From Tetracladium setigerum (taxonomy: Eukaryota > Ascomycota > Leotiomycetes > Helotiales): a stretch of 64,000 nt of DNA. Below, piece after piece: positions 33,873 to 45,100 of the stretch. The stretch spans positions 1,612,001 through 1,676,000 of the forward strand of contig PZJY01000001.1 in NCBI GenBank assembly GCA_031472005.1, given 5' to 3'. Each line of letters begins with the position of its first letter. Within the stretch, counting starts at the first letter, position 1. The position numbers and the translations under genes were made by a program. The notes below the pieces were generated by a model. The model did not search any database and was not told the DNA's origin. It saw nothing but the letters and a program-made list of their open reading frames with translations.

Positions 33873-35874
33873 ATGGCTCCCATCCCTTTCCTTGGTCGCC
33901 TGGGCTTGTGAGTTCTACCTACCTACTTTGCTGGGATCCTCTACATCAACGCGATCATGCTAACATCACCCAAAAGCTTTGAGTATATAGCTCTGGTGGG
34001 GTCCTTTCTTCTAGTGGGGCTGGAAGGCATCATTCGGATCCTTACACTTGCATTGCGTACGTACATACCCATCTCTTGTACAACCTACGTCTAATGTGAA
34101 ATAGCTACCTCCATCATCTCCCTTTTCTATCGAGCCTCCAGGCGACTATTCAATCGATTTACCTCGAAAGCGGAACAAAAGTCCGTAAACAAGAAGAAGG
34201 ACGTTTCAACAGCTATACGAGATGCCTCAGACTTTGTAGATATATGCGCTCTTTACGGATACTATGCGGAAGAGCACGTTGTGCAGACGGGAGATGGATA
34301 CTTGCTTGCCGTGCACCGTCTTGCATGGCGGAAGGGAGAGGAGGATGAAAAGGTCAATCATGCACGAAGCGAGAGTGTGCGCAAGCCGGTTGTGTACATG
34401 CATCATGGTCTTATGATGAACAGTGAGGTCTGGGTCTGCTTGACGGACGAGGAGAGATGTCTACCTTTTAAGTTGGTAGAGAAGGGTTATGATGTTTGGG
34501 TAAGTGCTGCCGCAATATCTCCAAAAATGCTTCTAATATCTTTAGTTTGGCAACAACCGTGGAAATAAATACTCCAAAAAGTCCATCCATCACTCTCCAA
34601 CCGACATTCCATTCTGGAACTTCTCTATGGACGACTTTGCATTTCATGATATTCCAGACACTATTCAATACATCCTGGAAACGACAGGAGCTCCATCGTT
34701 GTCGTACATTGGATTTTCCCAAGGAACAGCTCAAGCGTTTGCCACTCTTGCGGTGCACCCAAAACTTAATGACCAGGTCAATGTCTTCATTGCTCTCGCT
34801 CCCGCCATGTCTCCTGCTGGTTTACACAACGGAATTGTCGATGCTCTTGTTAAGGCATCCCCACAAGTCCTGTACCTCCTCTTTGGACGCCGCTCGATCC
34901 TCAGCTCGGCAACCATGTGGCAATCTATTCTCTACCCCCCAATATTCGTCAAGACGATTGATATGGGTCTTAAATTTCTCTTCGGCTGGCACGCAAAGAA
35001 TATTTCTACCTCGCAAAAGTTGGCTGCATATCCGCATCTGTATTCCTTCACTAGCACCAAGAGCGTGGTACATTGGTTCCAAATCATTCGCAACAAGAGT
35101 TTCCAGATGTATGACGACGATGTGCAACCTGCCATATCACTGGGAAGTGTCAGCAAGTACACTAAAGTTGCCAAGTTCCCTACCCGAAACATCAAAACTC
35201 CTGTTGTTCTGGTCTACGGAGGCAGTGATTCCTTGGTTGACATCAATGTCATGATGAGGGAGCTGCCATCTCATACGATAGCTACCGAAGTTTCCCACTA
35301 TGAGCATCTTGACTTCCTCTGGGCAAGAGACGTGAACACTTTAGTCTTCCCACATGTTTATGATGCTCTCGAAAGCTTTAGTGATGCAGAGCATACACAA
35401 GAGGAGTATGATCGATACAGAAGTGCAAGACATGCTAGCTTGAGGGACAGCTCGAGAAGGTCGGCACTTCCACCTACCTATGGTAGTGAGGATGACAGGA
35501 GTCCAACTCTCTCGAGCTATGGAGAGGTCGCGGCAAATGGATCGTCACCCCGCCGCAGAATTGCAGATGGTTCGTTTGCAAGTCCCGTCGGGAAAAGGCA
35601 ACCAAAAAGAGCTCTGGATTACGATGACTCCTCCGAGGGCGGTTCGTCACCAATTGCAAGGTCACATGCTCGAGCTCTTTCGGGAGAGGATGGCAATGCG
35701 AATGGTGTTACTAAATCCCGAAAGGCTAGTTTGAGCAGTTCCATCAGTTTTGATGAGAAGAAGGGAATCAATATTAAGCAATTGAAAGCGGTGAGTGGTG
35801 TTGTGAAAAGTGTGGAAACGCTTGGTAGTATGAGTGATGCCGAGAATGCAGGAGGGAAGAAAAAGAAGAAGTAA
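33873..35874 (+). CDS. Tgl1-type steryl ester hydrolase / acid lipase family
   Basis: Four exons, 33873-33907, 33977-34056, 34105-34499 and 34546-35874, give 612 residues. The N-terminal part has a hydrophobic membrane segment (VGSFLLVGLEGIIRILTLAL). The lipase-associated segment with YYAEEHVVQTGDGYLLAVHR and VVYMHHGLMMNSEVW comes next. The catalytic triad is readable: Ser228 in GFSQG, an Asp near 398 in YGGSD, and His424 in HYEHLDFLW. The tail of about 150 residues is Ser-rich and charged, ending in a poly-Lys run, and probably disordered and regulated by phosphorylation. Yeast Tgl1, Yeh1 and Yeh2 are membrane or lipid-droplet enzymes that hydrolyse steryl esters; this gene should do the same, though triacylglycerol activity is possible. 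Confidence 0.9.
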
Positions 35875-36692
35875 AGAGATTTTGATTGTTAAGACCTGGA
35901 GTCTATTTGTTGATATAAAAACGAACAAAAAAACAATAGAAGAATTAAAAGTTGATCCAATGTGTGTTGCATTCCAAGTTAGAGTAAAGCTGTTGTTTTA
36001 TTCCTTCGCCAGATACGTTCTTTAGTCGAGATGCAATATTATGAGGGATCGTTGGATGTAGTCTGAGAGACGTAAGTTATACAGCCCCCGACTCCTTGAC
36101 GTGGAAATACCATAAAAAGTGTCACGAAGTTTGTTGAGCCTTTGTCCGATATATGGGGTCTGCTCAATTGAGAATAATTACTATCATAGACAACAACTCT
36201 CTTGAAGTTTTTGAGGTCGCTCTTAAAGGGTTCACACTACTCACCTAGTAGTTGAAAAGGAATTATTAAAACGTGGGAATCATATTGCGAGACTTATGGT
36301 GGCGAAAAGGGAGCCAAAATATTTAAGATATCTTTGTTACTCTCGCAAACCCCTTCAATAAGTGAGCCCCCCCCCCTATATGCATCCCTTATGTGTAAAT
36401 ACAAGTGTCGAGTGCTCAGTAAAGAATTTGAGAGGGGTGGGATGCCAAAAACTTTGGTTCGTAGAGTGCTGTGGGGAGGATCTAGGCAGGCGGGAAACGT
36501 CTCAGGGGGGTTCACTAAACTACTCTTATTGCAAGATTAATGCACAGATTTTATCACGTTCTAGGTATTAAAGTCGTACGAGAAAGATTGAAGGGTTTGT
36601 TTGAATTTATTTCCAAAAAATTGTATAAACAGGCTCAATGCCTAAAAACTCAACCAACTCATTAGACATTACTATCACCATTCTTAATCGAT
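35875..36692. other. intergenic between convergent genes
   Basis: About 820 bp between the 3' ends of the lipase and the secreted-protein gene. AT-rich with a C run near 36367. Nothing else is seen. Confidence 0.5.
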
Positions 36693-38183
36693 CTACTGCC
36701 AAGTGTAGCACTTGTCGACAATTGGCACGGAAACACTGTAAATCTCTCCCTTCCACCATTGTGTAACCTGAGCATCGACCTTGAAGTTGAAGTCGCTGTC
36801 GATTGAAAGACCGTTGGGGCAAGAAGCGGCATCGCGAGCTCCAATCGTTCCTCCGGTAGAGATTGTTTCGTTAGCGGAGAGGGTGAAGGTGTTTGTAAAA
36901 CCAGGGCTGGCGGTAATGCCTATTCATAATGTTAGTATAATGCGTTGCAACATGCCCCTCGCCAAGGACACATATAAAGTGGAAACGAACCAGAAGTTAA
37001 ATCAATCAAACCACCAAAGAATCGGCACTCCAACTCGACGGTGATCTTAGCGGTTGGGTTCAGCTTTGCTTCAGCAACACCAGAGATATCAGCCGAAGCA
37101 ATATAAGATGGTACCCATCCACTTGTTGTAGTCTTAGCCCCATTCACAACATCGATGTGTACATTTCCGTTCTCCAACTTAACACCAACACCGGCAGTGA
37201 TGTTCACAGCCTCCGAGGCAGAGACATATGCATCAACACCAAACTTCAATTGGGGCCGATTTCCAAAACACCAGGAAGGACGAAACCGTATTGGAGTGCG
37301 TCAGGGGCGTAGGAGAAGGTGTTGCTGTAAGCAGAGATAACGGAGGCGGAGAGAGTCAATTGAGATTCGAAGGATGCGTCCAGATCAAAGTAAAGTTGCT
37401 CAAGCTTGAATCCCCACCAGTTGTATTTCAGGTAACCAGAGAAGGTAGCTTCGGCTGCAAAGGAGGCTTCTTGTGCCTTGACTGTGAGGTAGGGTGGGTA
37501 AGAGTAAAGTGTCGTGTCAGCAGGGAGGCCGATAGAGGTACCAAGAGTGAAGGAGGGATCGAGAACAAGTGCGCGAGAGCGGACGCCAGTTGCAGGGAGA
37601 CCACCGAAGGAGATTTCTGTGGTAGCTGTTTGGATTGTGTTAGTATTATTGCATTCATCTTTCGATGTGAATTTGGAGAGTCGATGAACTTACCAGCTGT
37701 GTGTTCCACATCTGTCTTGACGGTACCAGCTGTGCAGATAAGATTCTTCGAGTCCCAAGTAAGTTTCTTAGCGACAAAGAAGCTTCGCTCGAGTTCTTCA
37801 TCGCAGTCTCCGAGATGGTTGGTGATGAGAACCAATGTCTGGTTGGTAGACCAGGAACCGCGGATTGTAGAAAAGACCGAAGAGTCGTCGAACTTCATGG
37901 ATACAGAGTCGGCGGAGCAGTCGACGTTGATGAGCGATGCAATCTCCTCCAACAAAATTGTAGGATACTTCATGGTGTGAGTGACATTGACGTTCGTGTT
38001 TGCCGTAGCAGTATCAGAGCTAGAGGTATAGTGAAGGTTGACGGCTTTCGAAGGTTGGATGCGTGCGACATCGTGACGATCGATATGGGGCATAGGAGCA
38101 GAACCAAAGAGTGTTTTCTTTCCTACTTCTAGGACAGAAGTTTGGGTAGCAATTGCTGCTGCGAGACAGAGTGAAGGCTTCAT
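36693..38183 (-). CDS. secreted fungal protein of unknown function, apparent frameshift
   Basis: Three exons: 38183-37694, 37625-36991 and 36919-36693. An N-terminal signal peptide (MKPSLCLAAAIATQTSVLEV) is followed by a region with VNLHYTSSSDTATANTNVNV and MKYPTILLEEIASLINVDCS, then long alternating beta-strand-like repeats of hydrophobic and polar residues, ending DKCYTWQ. It resembles large fungal secreted proteins grouped as DUF7029/DUF7223; that match is from memory and tentative. Exon 2 is 635 nt where phase requires 636. The frame breaks at LEIGP, at the four-base run 37252-37255. One more base restores QLKFGVDAYVSASEAVN and all later phases, giving 450 residues. There is no membrane segment besides the signal; several N-glycosylation sites suggest passage through the ER. 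Confidence 0.75.
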
Positions 38184-39126
38184 TTTGAAATATCCGAGTG
38201 GCGAGTGAAATGAAAACGCGTAGTATAGACAGAAAAGTTGTTAAATGGGAAGAAACGCGAGATATTCAGACTCGATGGTGCTGTAAAGAGCGACAGGGAA
38301 TGGAATTCCAAGAGAGAGAGTAAAGAATGGCAGAGATGAGTATCTCAAACGATCAGAAAGTGATGCCGAGAAAAGGACATCGTCGAGAAGGGTCAGCACA
38401 CCTCTTGTAGTAAACGTGAAGGCCTTCATTTTCCCGTCCACCCCCATATCTGATCACCAAGAATCTTGTGATATCCAAGCAAACCAAACAAAACGTTCCA
38501 TGGTCATATCCGAGATCCGATTAACAATACACGAATGGGCCCTGAATGGACCCTTTGGACCCTGAAAATACCCTTTTTGGCGCTTGTATGGCTCAATCTG
38601 ATCACTGCCGGCACATCTTGAACTTTACCCAACGGGGGATGGCCTAAACCGTTGGAAATGGGGGGTAGGGAAGCTTAAGATCGATAGAATCGGGAAATAA
38701 ATCTGCTTACAGGAAGCTGCCCGCTCGCTGGAGTGGTCAGAGCGCTGGGAAAACAGCCGAAAAAGCAACCATAAATCTACTTCTAATCTTTCATAAGCCA
38801 ACCACTACGTAGGCCTAATCAACAGCGTGCTATGCATCCCCCTTGTACCAAAGTACCAAGTGCAGGCTCCTAGGTTTCAAAGTTGATCAAAAGGAAGAAG
38901 AGTGGTGGCCGGTGGTGTGGGAGAGGGAGGGAAAAGGAGGACGCTGTATGGTCGGTATATACTCGGAGGAGGGAAGGGGGAGACCGGACAAGAAGTTCCT
39001 TTTCAGGGCAGCAGGGGTGTTGATAGAATATCGATCTATTCTCGATAAATCCACAAGCGAAGATTACCTCTCTCCCCCCAATCTCCCAATCTCCTTCCCA
39101 TCTCATCTTGATCCCCTCTACCTGCC
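38184..39126. other. intergenic
   Basis: About 940 bp holding the promoter of the secreted-protein gene and the 3' end of the acetyltransferase gene. It has no supportable gene. A short run of GGACCCTGAA-like words lies near 38537-38575. Confidence 0.45.
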
Positions 39127-39807
39127 CTACAGCAACGCCTCCTGCACAACATCGATCGAACTTACAACATCATCCGTCTCATCAAAGTTAAGCGTATGTC
39201 CCACCCATGTGAACCGCTGGCCCTCCAACGGCTTCATTCCAGGCAGCGTGTAAGCGAACATCTTATTCGAACCATCATTTCGGGCCTCATCTAGCCCCCC
39301 CATCTCGACATACCCAGCTCGCACCAAGCCTGCTTTCAGTAACGTCTTCTGGCATCCAATGTTGGTATCCTGGGTTGCGGCATAGAGTTCATCAATCTTC
39401 TGATCCTCTCTCAAATGCCTCACCAGCTCCCCAACAGCCTCGGTTCCATATCCTTGCCTCTGAAATGGTTTTAACAGCGAAAACCCAATCTCATTTGGCG
39501 TTGTACCCTCTCCGCGCCTGAACATGCCAATACCTCCAATCTTCTGGCCTTCTGGGAACTCCTCAGTGGGCTTGAGGCGAATGATGTATTCTGCCTGGGC
39601 GGGTCCGTTTGGCGCTACTCTTGCATGGTTTGCACGTGTTTTCATTAGAAAAGTGTTGACGATTTTGAGAGTCCATTTTAGACGTTCCGGATCCTCAGGT
39701 TTGTACCAGTCATAGAATAGTTGTTGGCGAAACGGAAGGTCTTCGGGGATAGACTGAACGGTCAATATCAGTCGTGGCGTTTGAAGAGTGGGGTATGGCG
39801 AAGTCAT
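39127..39807 (-). CDS. GNAT-family N-acetyltransferase
   Basis: Single exon, 226 residues. The protein starts with TPRLILTVQS, a common beginning of RimJ/RimL-like GNATs. The acetyl-CoA loop is NEIGFSLLKPFQRQGYGTEA, where RQGYGT fits the Q/R-x-x-G-x-G/A pattern, and DTNIGCQKTLLKAGL is the usual alpha4 block in which Asn precedes the catalytic region. It should transfer acetyl from acetyl-CoA to a small amine or a protein N-terminus. The substrate is unknown. The domain fills the whole protein except about 40 C-terminal residues. No signal peptide, so cytosolic. Confidence 0.87.
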   Translation of the reverse strand: MTSPYPTLQTPRLILTVQSIPEDLPFRQQLFYDWYKPEDPERLKWTLKIVNTFLMKTRANHARVAPNGPAQAEYIIRLKPTEEFPEGQKIGGIGMFRRGEGTTPNEIGFSLLKPFQRQGYGTEAVGELVRHLREDQKIDELYAATQDTNIGCQKTLLKAGLVRAGYVEMGGLDEARNDGSNKMFAYTLPGMKPLEGQRFTWVGHTLNFDETDDVVSSIDVVQEALL

Positions 39808-41339
39808 GGTGAGTTGAGAGGATGGTGAGTAGTGTGCTTGTGCTTTTGTTTTTGTTTCTGTTCACAATTCTTTCAAGTGTTTGGTACAGGATGTCAAGTA
39901 TAGAAGCGTTTTGGATGGTTGGCAGTCTTTCTCTTTAGCTTTATATTTACCCGTCTTACCATCTCATCACGCGTGACTCATTCTTGCGATGGGATCAACT
40001 TGAGCAGGATTCAGCTCGACCTTCCTATTCTGTCAAGCTTTCCAATGAAGCTTGAACAAAGAACAAGGAAGCTTGTAATTGAGACAGCAGTTAATGTAGT
40101 TGACTCATCGTTTGTTCCTGTTCAACAGCACCTTTGCTCACATTGTTCGAATTTCTTGGAAGGAACCAGCATGTCGTGGGCCAGTGTCAAGATCTCTAGA
40201 CATGCAGTTTAATCCGTTAAAGTTGAAGAAGTTCTAAGCTTAGAACGTTAGAACTTGAGAACGAGCTGTTTTCCACAATAACACTCACTATTGCCTTAAT
40301 TCCATGTCACGTCTAATTCGGGCTCACCAATCAAGAGTGGGGTATTTGACCTAGCCTCTCCTGAGCTGAAGGATCGATTTTGAGTGGACTGATGTTTTTT
40401 GTATTGGCCGATCTTCTTTGATCTGACCGACCTCTTCATAAGTTCATACGAGGTACAGTAGGCTAAAATTAGTTAATGGTATGAGCAATGTCAAATTCAG
40501 ATAATGCGGGCTGCGATCTTCCTTGAGAGAACGTACATAGGAAAGATTCACTTTCTAAAAGCTCTCCAATTGGTACTTCCACATAGGATGAAAATGTTTT
40601 ATTTGCAAACATTCAGCACAATCATTTCTCAGCGAGCTTCTCCTCCTACAGTACTAACATGCACGAAGGATCGAAGCTCGTTAACATGATCTCACGATTT
40701 TGATTATTTTCCCAGCAATCTCGGCAGTGAGCGTAGGAATTTCATTCATGGAGCAGAGCTTAGAGATTGCTTGTTTCTCGTATCTTATATCATCTTGTAC
40801 GAACTATATCAACGCCATACATATCATTCTCAGCTATGAGTACCCGTATCTTATTCTTATGTGAGCCGACAAATATTGGGAAGATAACACACTTCTTTTG
40901 CCCCTTCCGAGCTCGAACCCGTAGCAACTGCAAACTTCTTTTCTATCTACTCCACAATTCTACGTTCACTTTCTTCGTGTAAATTTCCAATAATTATTGT
41001 TGTGGGTGTCCTGGTTGTCCTCTTGTGCTGCTCTCAGTGTCACCATGATCGATCTCATGGGACGAGCTTCCCTCTGCAAGCTCCCTTAGATCTTAGAACA
41101 AGCATTATTTTCCAAAAATAAACGACTTGAAGACTTTCGGCAGAAAACGATTCAATAAAAGAAATACCTAAGGTACATTAGGTACAAAGGTTCGTGTTGT
41201 TGAATACCCCAACAGAAAGAAGTCTCCCTCCATAATGAGCGAAACGCTTCGCTTAGACCCCACTCCATCTCATCCATCAAGCCCCCTTCTCCCAAAAAAC
41301 ATCAAAAACAAAGACCAACTGGAAATAGCAAAAATTCGC
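39808..41339. other. intergenic
   Basis: About 1.5 kb of AT-rich sequence without a supportable gene. A short stretch near 40907-40926 resembles a tRNA T arm, but no tRNA can be folded around it. Confidence 0.45.
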
Positions 41340-41344
41340 AAAAA
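41340..41344 (-). terminator. RNA polymerase III terminator of the initiator tRNA
   Basis: A run of five T on the minus strand starts six bases after the tRNA 3' end, which is the usual Pol III stop. Confidence 0.75.
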
Positions 41345-41350
41345 GAAATG

Positions 41351-41422
41351 TAGCACTGCCTAGTTTCGATCTAGGGACATCGGGGTTATGAGCCCCGCGC
41401 GCTTCCACTGCGCCACAGTGCT
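41351..41422 (-). tRNA. initiator tRNA-Met (CAT)
   Basis: 72 nt, no intron, no encoded CCA. The acceptor stem pairs perfectly (AGCACTG with CAGTGCT), and the anticodon loop reads CTCATAA within a GGGG/CCCC stem. Three traits mark it as the cytoplasmic initiator rather than the elongator: the A1-T72 first pair, a run of G-C pairs in the anticodon stem, and a T arm reading GATCGAAAC instead of GTTCGAATC. The D arm GCGCAGTGGAAGCGC also matches eukaryotic initiators. It supplies the methionine that starts cytoplasmic translation. Confidence 0.95.
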
Positions 41423-42121
41423 TGTTGTTATTGTTGGCTTGTTAAAGCCGCCAATTGTTGTTGATGGAATATTTTCTGCTTATTTGCATCTATATTGGTA
41501 CTACAGTCGTGGGCTGTTTTTAGTGTGCTTGGTGTGGTGGTTAGGCCAATTGGAGGTTAGACTGGAGGTTAGTTTGGGCTTGGCACGGAAACCGAAGCGA
41601 GGTGGAAGTGGATGCGTGGAAAGTGGAAGTGGAGCGAGCAGGAAGTGAATCGGAATTTGAGTTTGAGATTTACAGTTGGAGGGGTTGTTGAGATTTGCTT
41701 TTTAAGGTTGGAAGTAAGGTTGTTTGATGGACGGAGTAAGGTTTGAGTTAATTATTATTGGGGTGTTCACGGATGGGAATATGGAAATGAGGATTTAGGT
41801 AGATAGGTACCGAGTATGCTTGATAGATAAGTTCGTGTTCATCATAATGTATTGTACAATGCTATCTGTTCCAACTCTAGATGCTAAAGGTCAATCTCCC
41901 ATTCAAATATCTTACATACACAATCATAAAGTATTCCATATCCAAGGTGGTCCAAGGTCTTAGATCCAGGGCCCAACAAATCCGAGAGAAAAAAAAAACC
42001 AACTCCAAATCCAATGTTCTGTGACCCGTCCGCTGCAGAATCTGGTATATGTTATGCCATGTCCAACTAAACCCATCACCCACGACGTATAAGAAAAAAA
42101 AGAGAGTCAAGAAGCTCCTAA
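41423..42121. other. intergenic
   Basis: About 700 bp with the upstream flank of the tRNA and the 3' end of the long disordered-protein gene. Nothing else is seen. Confidence 0.45.
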
Positions 42122-45100
42122 TCAATACTGAGCCTGTCTGAAACCCTGCACCCTCTGCTGCGAAAATACAGAACCCTCATTGTATTGTCGCCCGTAGTTG
42201 TTACTGGCGCCTGTGCTCTGTACTTCTCGTCTTGGACCTTGTGGTCTTGAGTTCCTCGTTCCTGTGCTGCCTCTTACTCCATACTCAGGCTCATACCAAT
42301 CCTTCAAGCCACCAGAAAAGCGGTCTAGAACAAGCATGTTTGAAGTCGAGTTCTGGCGTTGATGGTAGTCACCGTAATGATAATCTGACTCCTCAGGCTG
42401 GGAGAAATATTCCTTCTCAGGGGACGGCGCTCGGGGTGCAGGGAGAGGCGGACCAAATCCATATGTATGATGATACTCACCCGGTATCGATCCACCAGGA
42501 GTAAGTGTCCAACCAGCCAGCATTTCTCCGGCCCTATCTCTCTCCCTCGCCTGCCTCACTTGCTCTTCACTCGCCTCCCGTCTTCGCAACTCTTCCAAAG
42601 CACCACTTCGACTCTCAAACGACTGTTGCTCTTGTCGAAGATTTGGGACGCTTTGCATGTACATCTTATTCTCCATGTACATCCTTGCTTTGACCGCCTC
42701 CATGCTCTTCTGAATTCTCAAGTTGGAGTTCTGGTGGACCGAAGGTGGGCGTCGACCTGTTCCGCGGCTTTGGGTGGTGGATGTGCTGTTTCGGTCGGTC
42801 ATGACTGGTCTTTGCTGTGCAATTGAGTTCGTACTGCTCCTTTTGGTCAGAATCGGCCGTTCTTGTTGGACACTATTGACACTGTTTCGGCGTCCAGACC
42901 AGAGTGCCGCCTCGTCTGCCCAGGGATCAGGCCGAGGAGAATCCTTATGAACAGGCAGATAAGAGGGCAGCGTTGCCACTTCTTTCGCATGCTTTTGAGT
43001 TGGAGGAGGAGACTTTGGAGGCGGTGGAGGCGGCGCTCTACCTGGTGCAATTGAACTTTTCGGTGGGTCCTTCGATATTGGAGTTGGACCAGAACCACGG
43101 GGAGGCGAAGGGAACAGATTGTACGTTTTGGGCATGGGTGTTACTTTCCGTTGTTGTGTTTGCATCGAAACAGGGGGCTGTTTCTTGTCCCGATTGCCCC
43201 ATGATAGACGTCGAACTGGATCTTGCTTAACACTCAGATTCTGATCTGAGATTCGGAGAGATGCCAACCGGGCAGATGGTAAAGTGTCCAACGAACTCTT
43301 GCGAGATTCGAATGGGTTTTGAGCTGCGATGGAGCCATAACTCTGCTTTCTTGTGAGTGCTATTGATGCCGTGCTTGTCCAACTCTCGGAAGACACTTTT
43401 CTCTCGCTCAAGGATGCCTTTACGATCTCGTCTTCCACTGGTGAGGTCATGGATTGGGATCTCCTATTCGCATTAAGCGTCGCATCTAAAGATGTACGAA
43501 TGCTCTGATGTGAGGCTCTCCTTGTAACGGAAAGATCCAGTTGTTGATAGGCAATCATGTCCTGGGCAGAGGGTTTCTTCTGCAGCTTTCTTGGAGGTGT
43601 CTTTGGAGGATGATACGAGTTCCAAGTATTCACGGAGAGATTGAACAATTCAGGGGCCGGACTAATAATAGCTTCTTCACCTATGGGAGATGGGGGAGCA
43701 GGAAGAGCTTCTTGCAATCGACTCTTCGTAAGTTCCTGGACTCTTGGGTTTTCAGTGTAGCCACTTCCAACGCTAAAGATTGTTCCCAACGTTTCTTGAC
43801 TTCCAGTCCTACCCAACATTCTGGAATTGTTGGGGAGAGCAGCAACGGGGAGCGAATGGATTCGGGCTTTAAGACGACGAGATACTTCATGTGGAATGAG
43901 AGGAGGACTCAATATTGGTTCATCTCGTCTTTGAGATTGCGTGAAGATGGGAGCTTCCTGAGGCTGCAGGGAGTACGGCCTCACTTTTTCTTTCTTGTAT
44001 GACAACAACTTGGCAATACCCAGTGGCTTCGGAGCAGAACCAGAACGGCTGTGCCTTTGTTTGGGCTTAGAATCTGGACTTAAACTAATCCCATTCCTTA
44101 CTGATAACTTTCGGGTCTCTGGGGCAGGCCGAGACCGAGCCACAATTAGCCGTTCGTTTGATTGGGTTGGTGTTGTTGGTGGAGAGCCTTTTTGCTGTGG
44201 AGAAGATTGATTTTGATCATGCATAGGTGTATCAAATGAAGTATATTCGGTTGATAGAACCGGGAGGGAGGGCTTGGTCGTAATTGTATGCTCAGAGGTG
44301 TATGAATAGGCACTTGATGCAACTCGTGAAATCGGGGGTGCTGGTGGTGTTCGCGGTAGGTCTTTCGCAGGAACCGGGGGTGGTCTAGATTCATTCGTCT
44401 TAAAAGATCGCAACGACATGTTGGAACTATATCCGCTATCTGCCTTTGCTAACGGCTTCTGTTGGACTGCACTAGATTTTCGGCTAGCTCCACCATATCC
44501 AGAGTCTGAAGTGGAAGGGACATGTGATAAAGAAGGAGTTAAGGGTTCGGCATCGAACAGTTCATCTTCCACTGCGGTGTGCTTACTTGTCGCCTGTAGG
44601 CGAGGCGATGGAGTTCGTGACGGGATGAAAGAGTACGGAGAAGAGATCTCTTCAATGTACTCATCTGCTAGGTCCTGACTTCTCGTCGGCGAAAATACCG
44701 TTTCTTGTAGCTCAAACGTATAATCAAAATCAAAGTCTGCAAGAGACTTGTCAAGATCAGGAAGCGTCGGGCTTACAAGACTGTCATATTTTGAGTTGTA
44801 CCTCAATGGAGACCCTCCGTGGGTTACCCACGGAGACCGCGACCTCTCCACAGCGATCGACATAGTGTTGCTTCGGCTGCTTGCACCCCGACGATGTCCT
44901 TCGGTCTGTCTGCGCGCATTCCCAGCACTCATGTAATCGTCGCTAGCACCCATTGTCACAGCTCGCTCCCGTTCTAAGCTTGGTGCCGGGCTTGCTACTC
45001 CATTCATAATTTTCAAAGAACCGAGCTTATAGGCACCCAGATGTCTGTATCCCAACTCATCCGGAGTTTCCACACGTGGCATATCTGCCTGGTCGAGCGA

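Noticed and set aside
40850..40926. Possible tRNA on the minus strand with GGGTTCGAGCTC resembling a T arm
   Set aside because: The stem does not pair properly and no anticodon or D arm can be found upstream.
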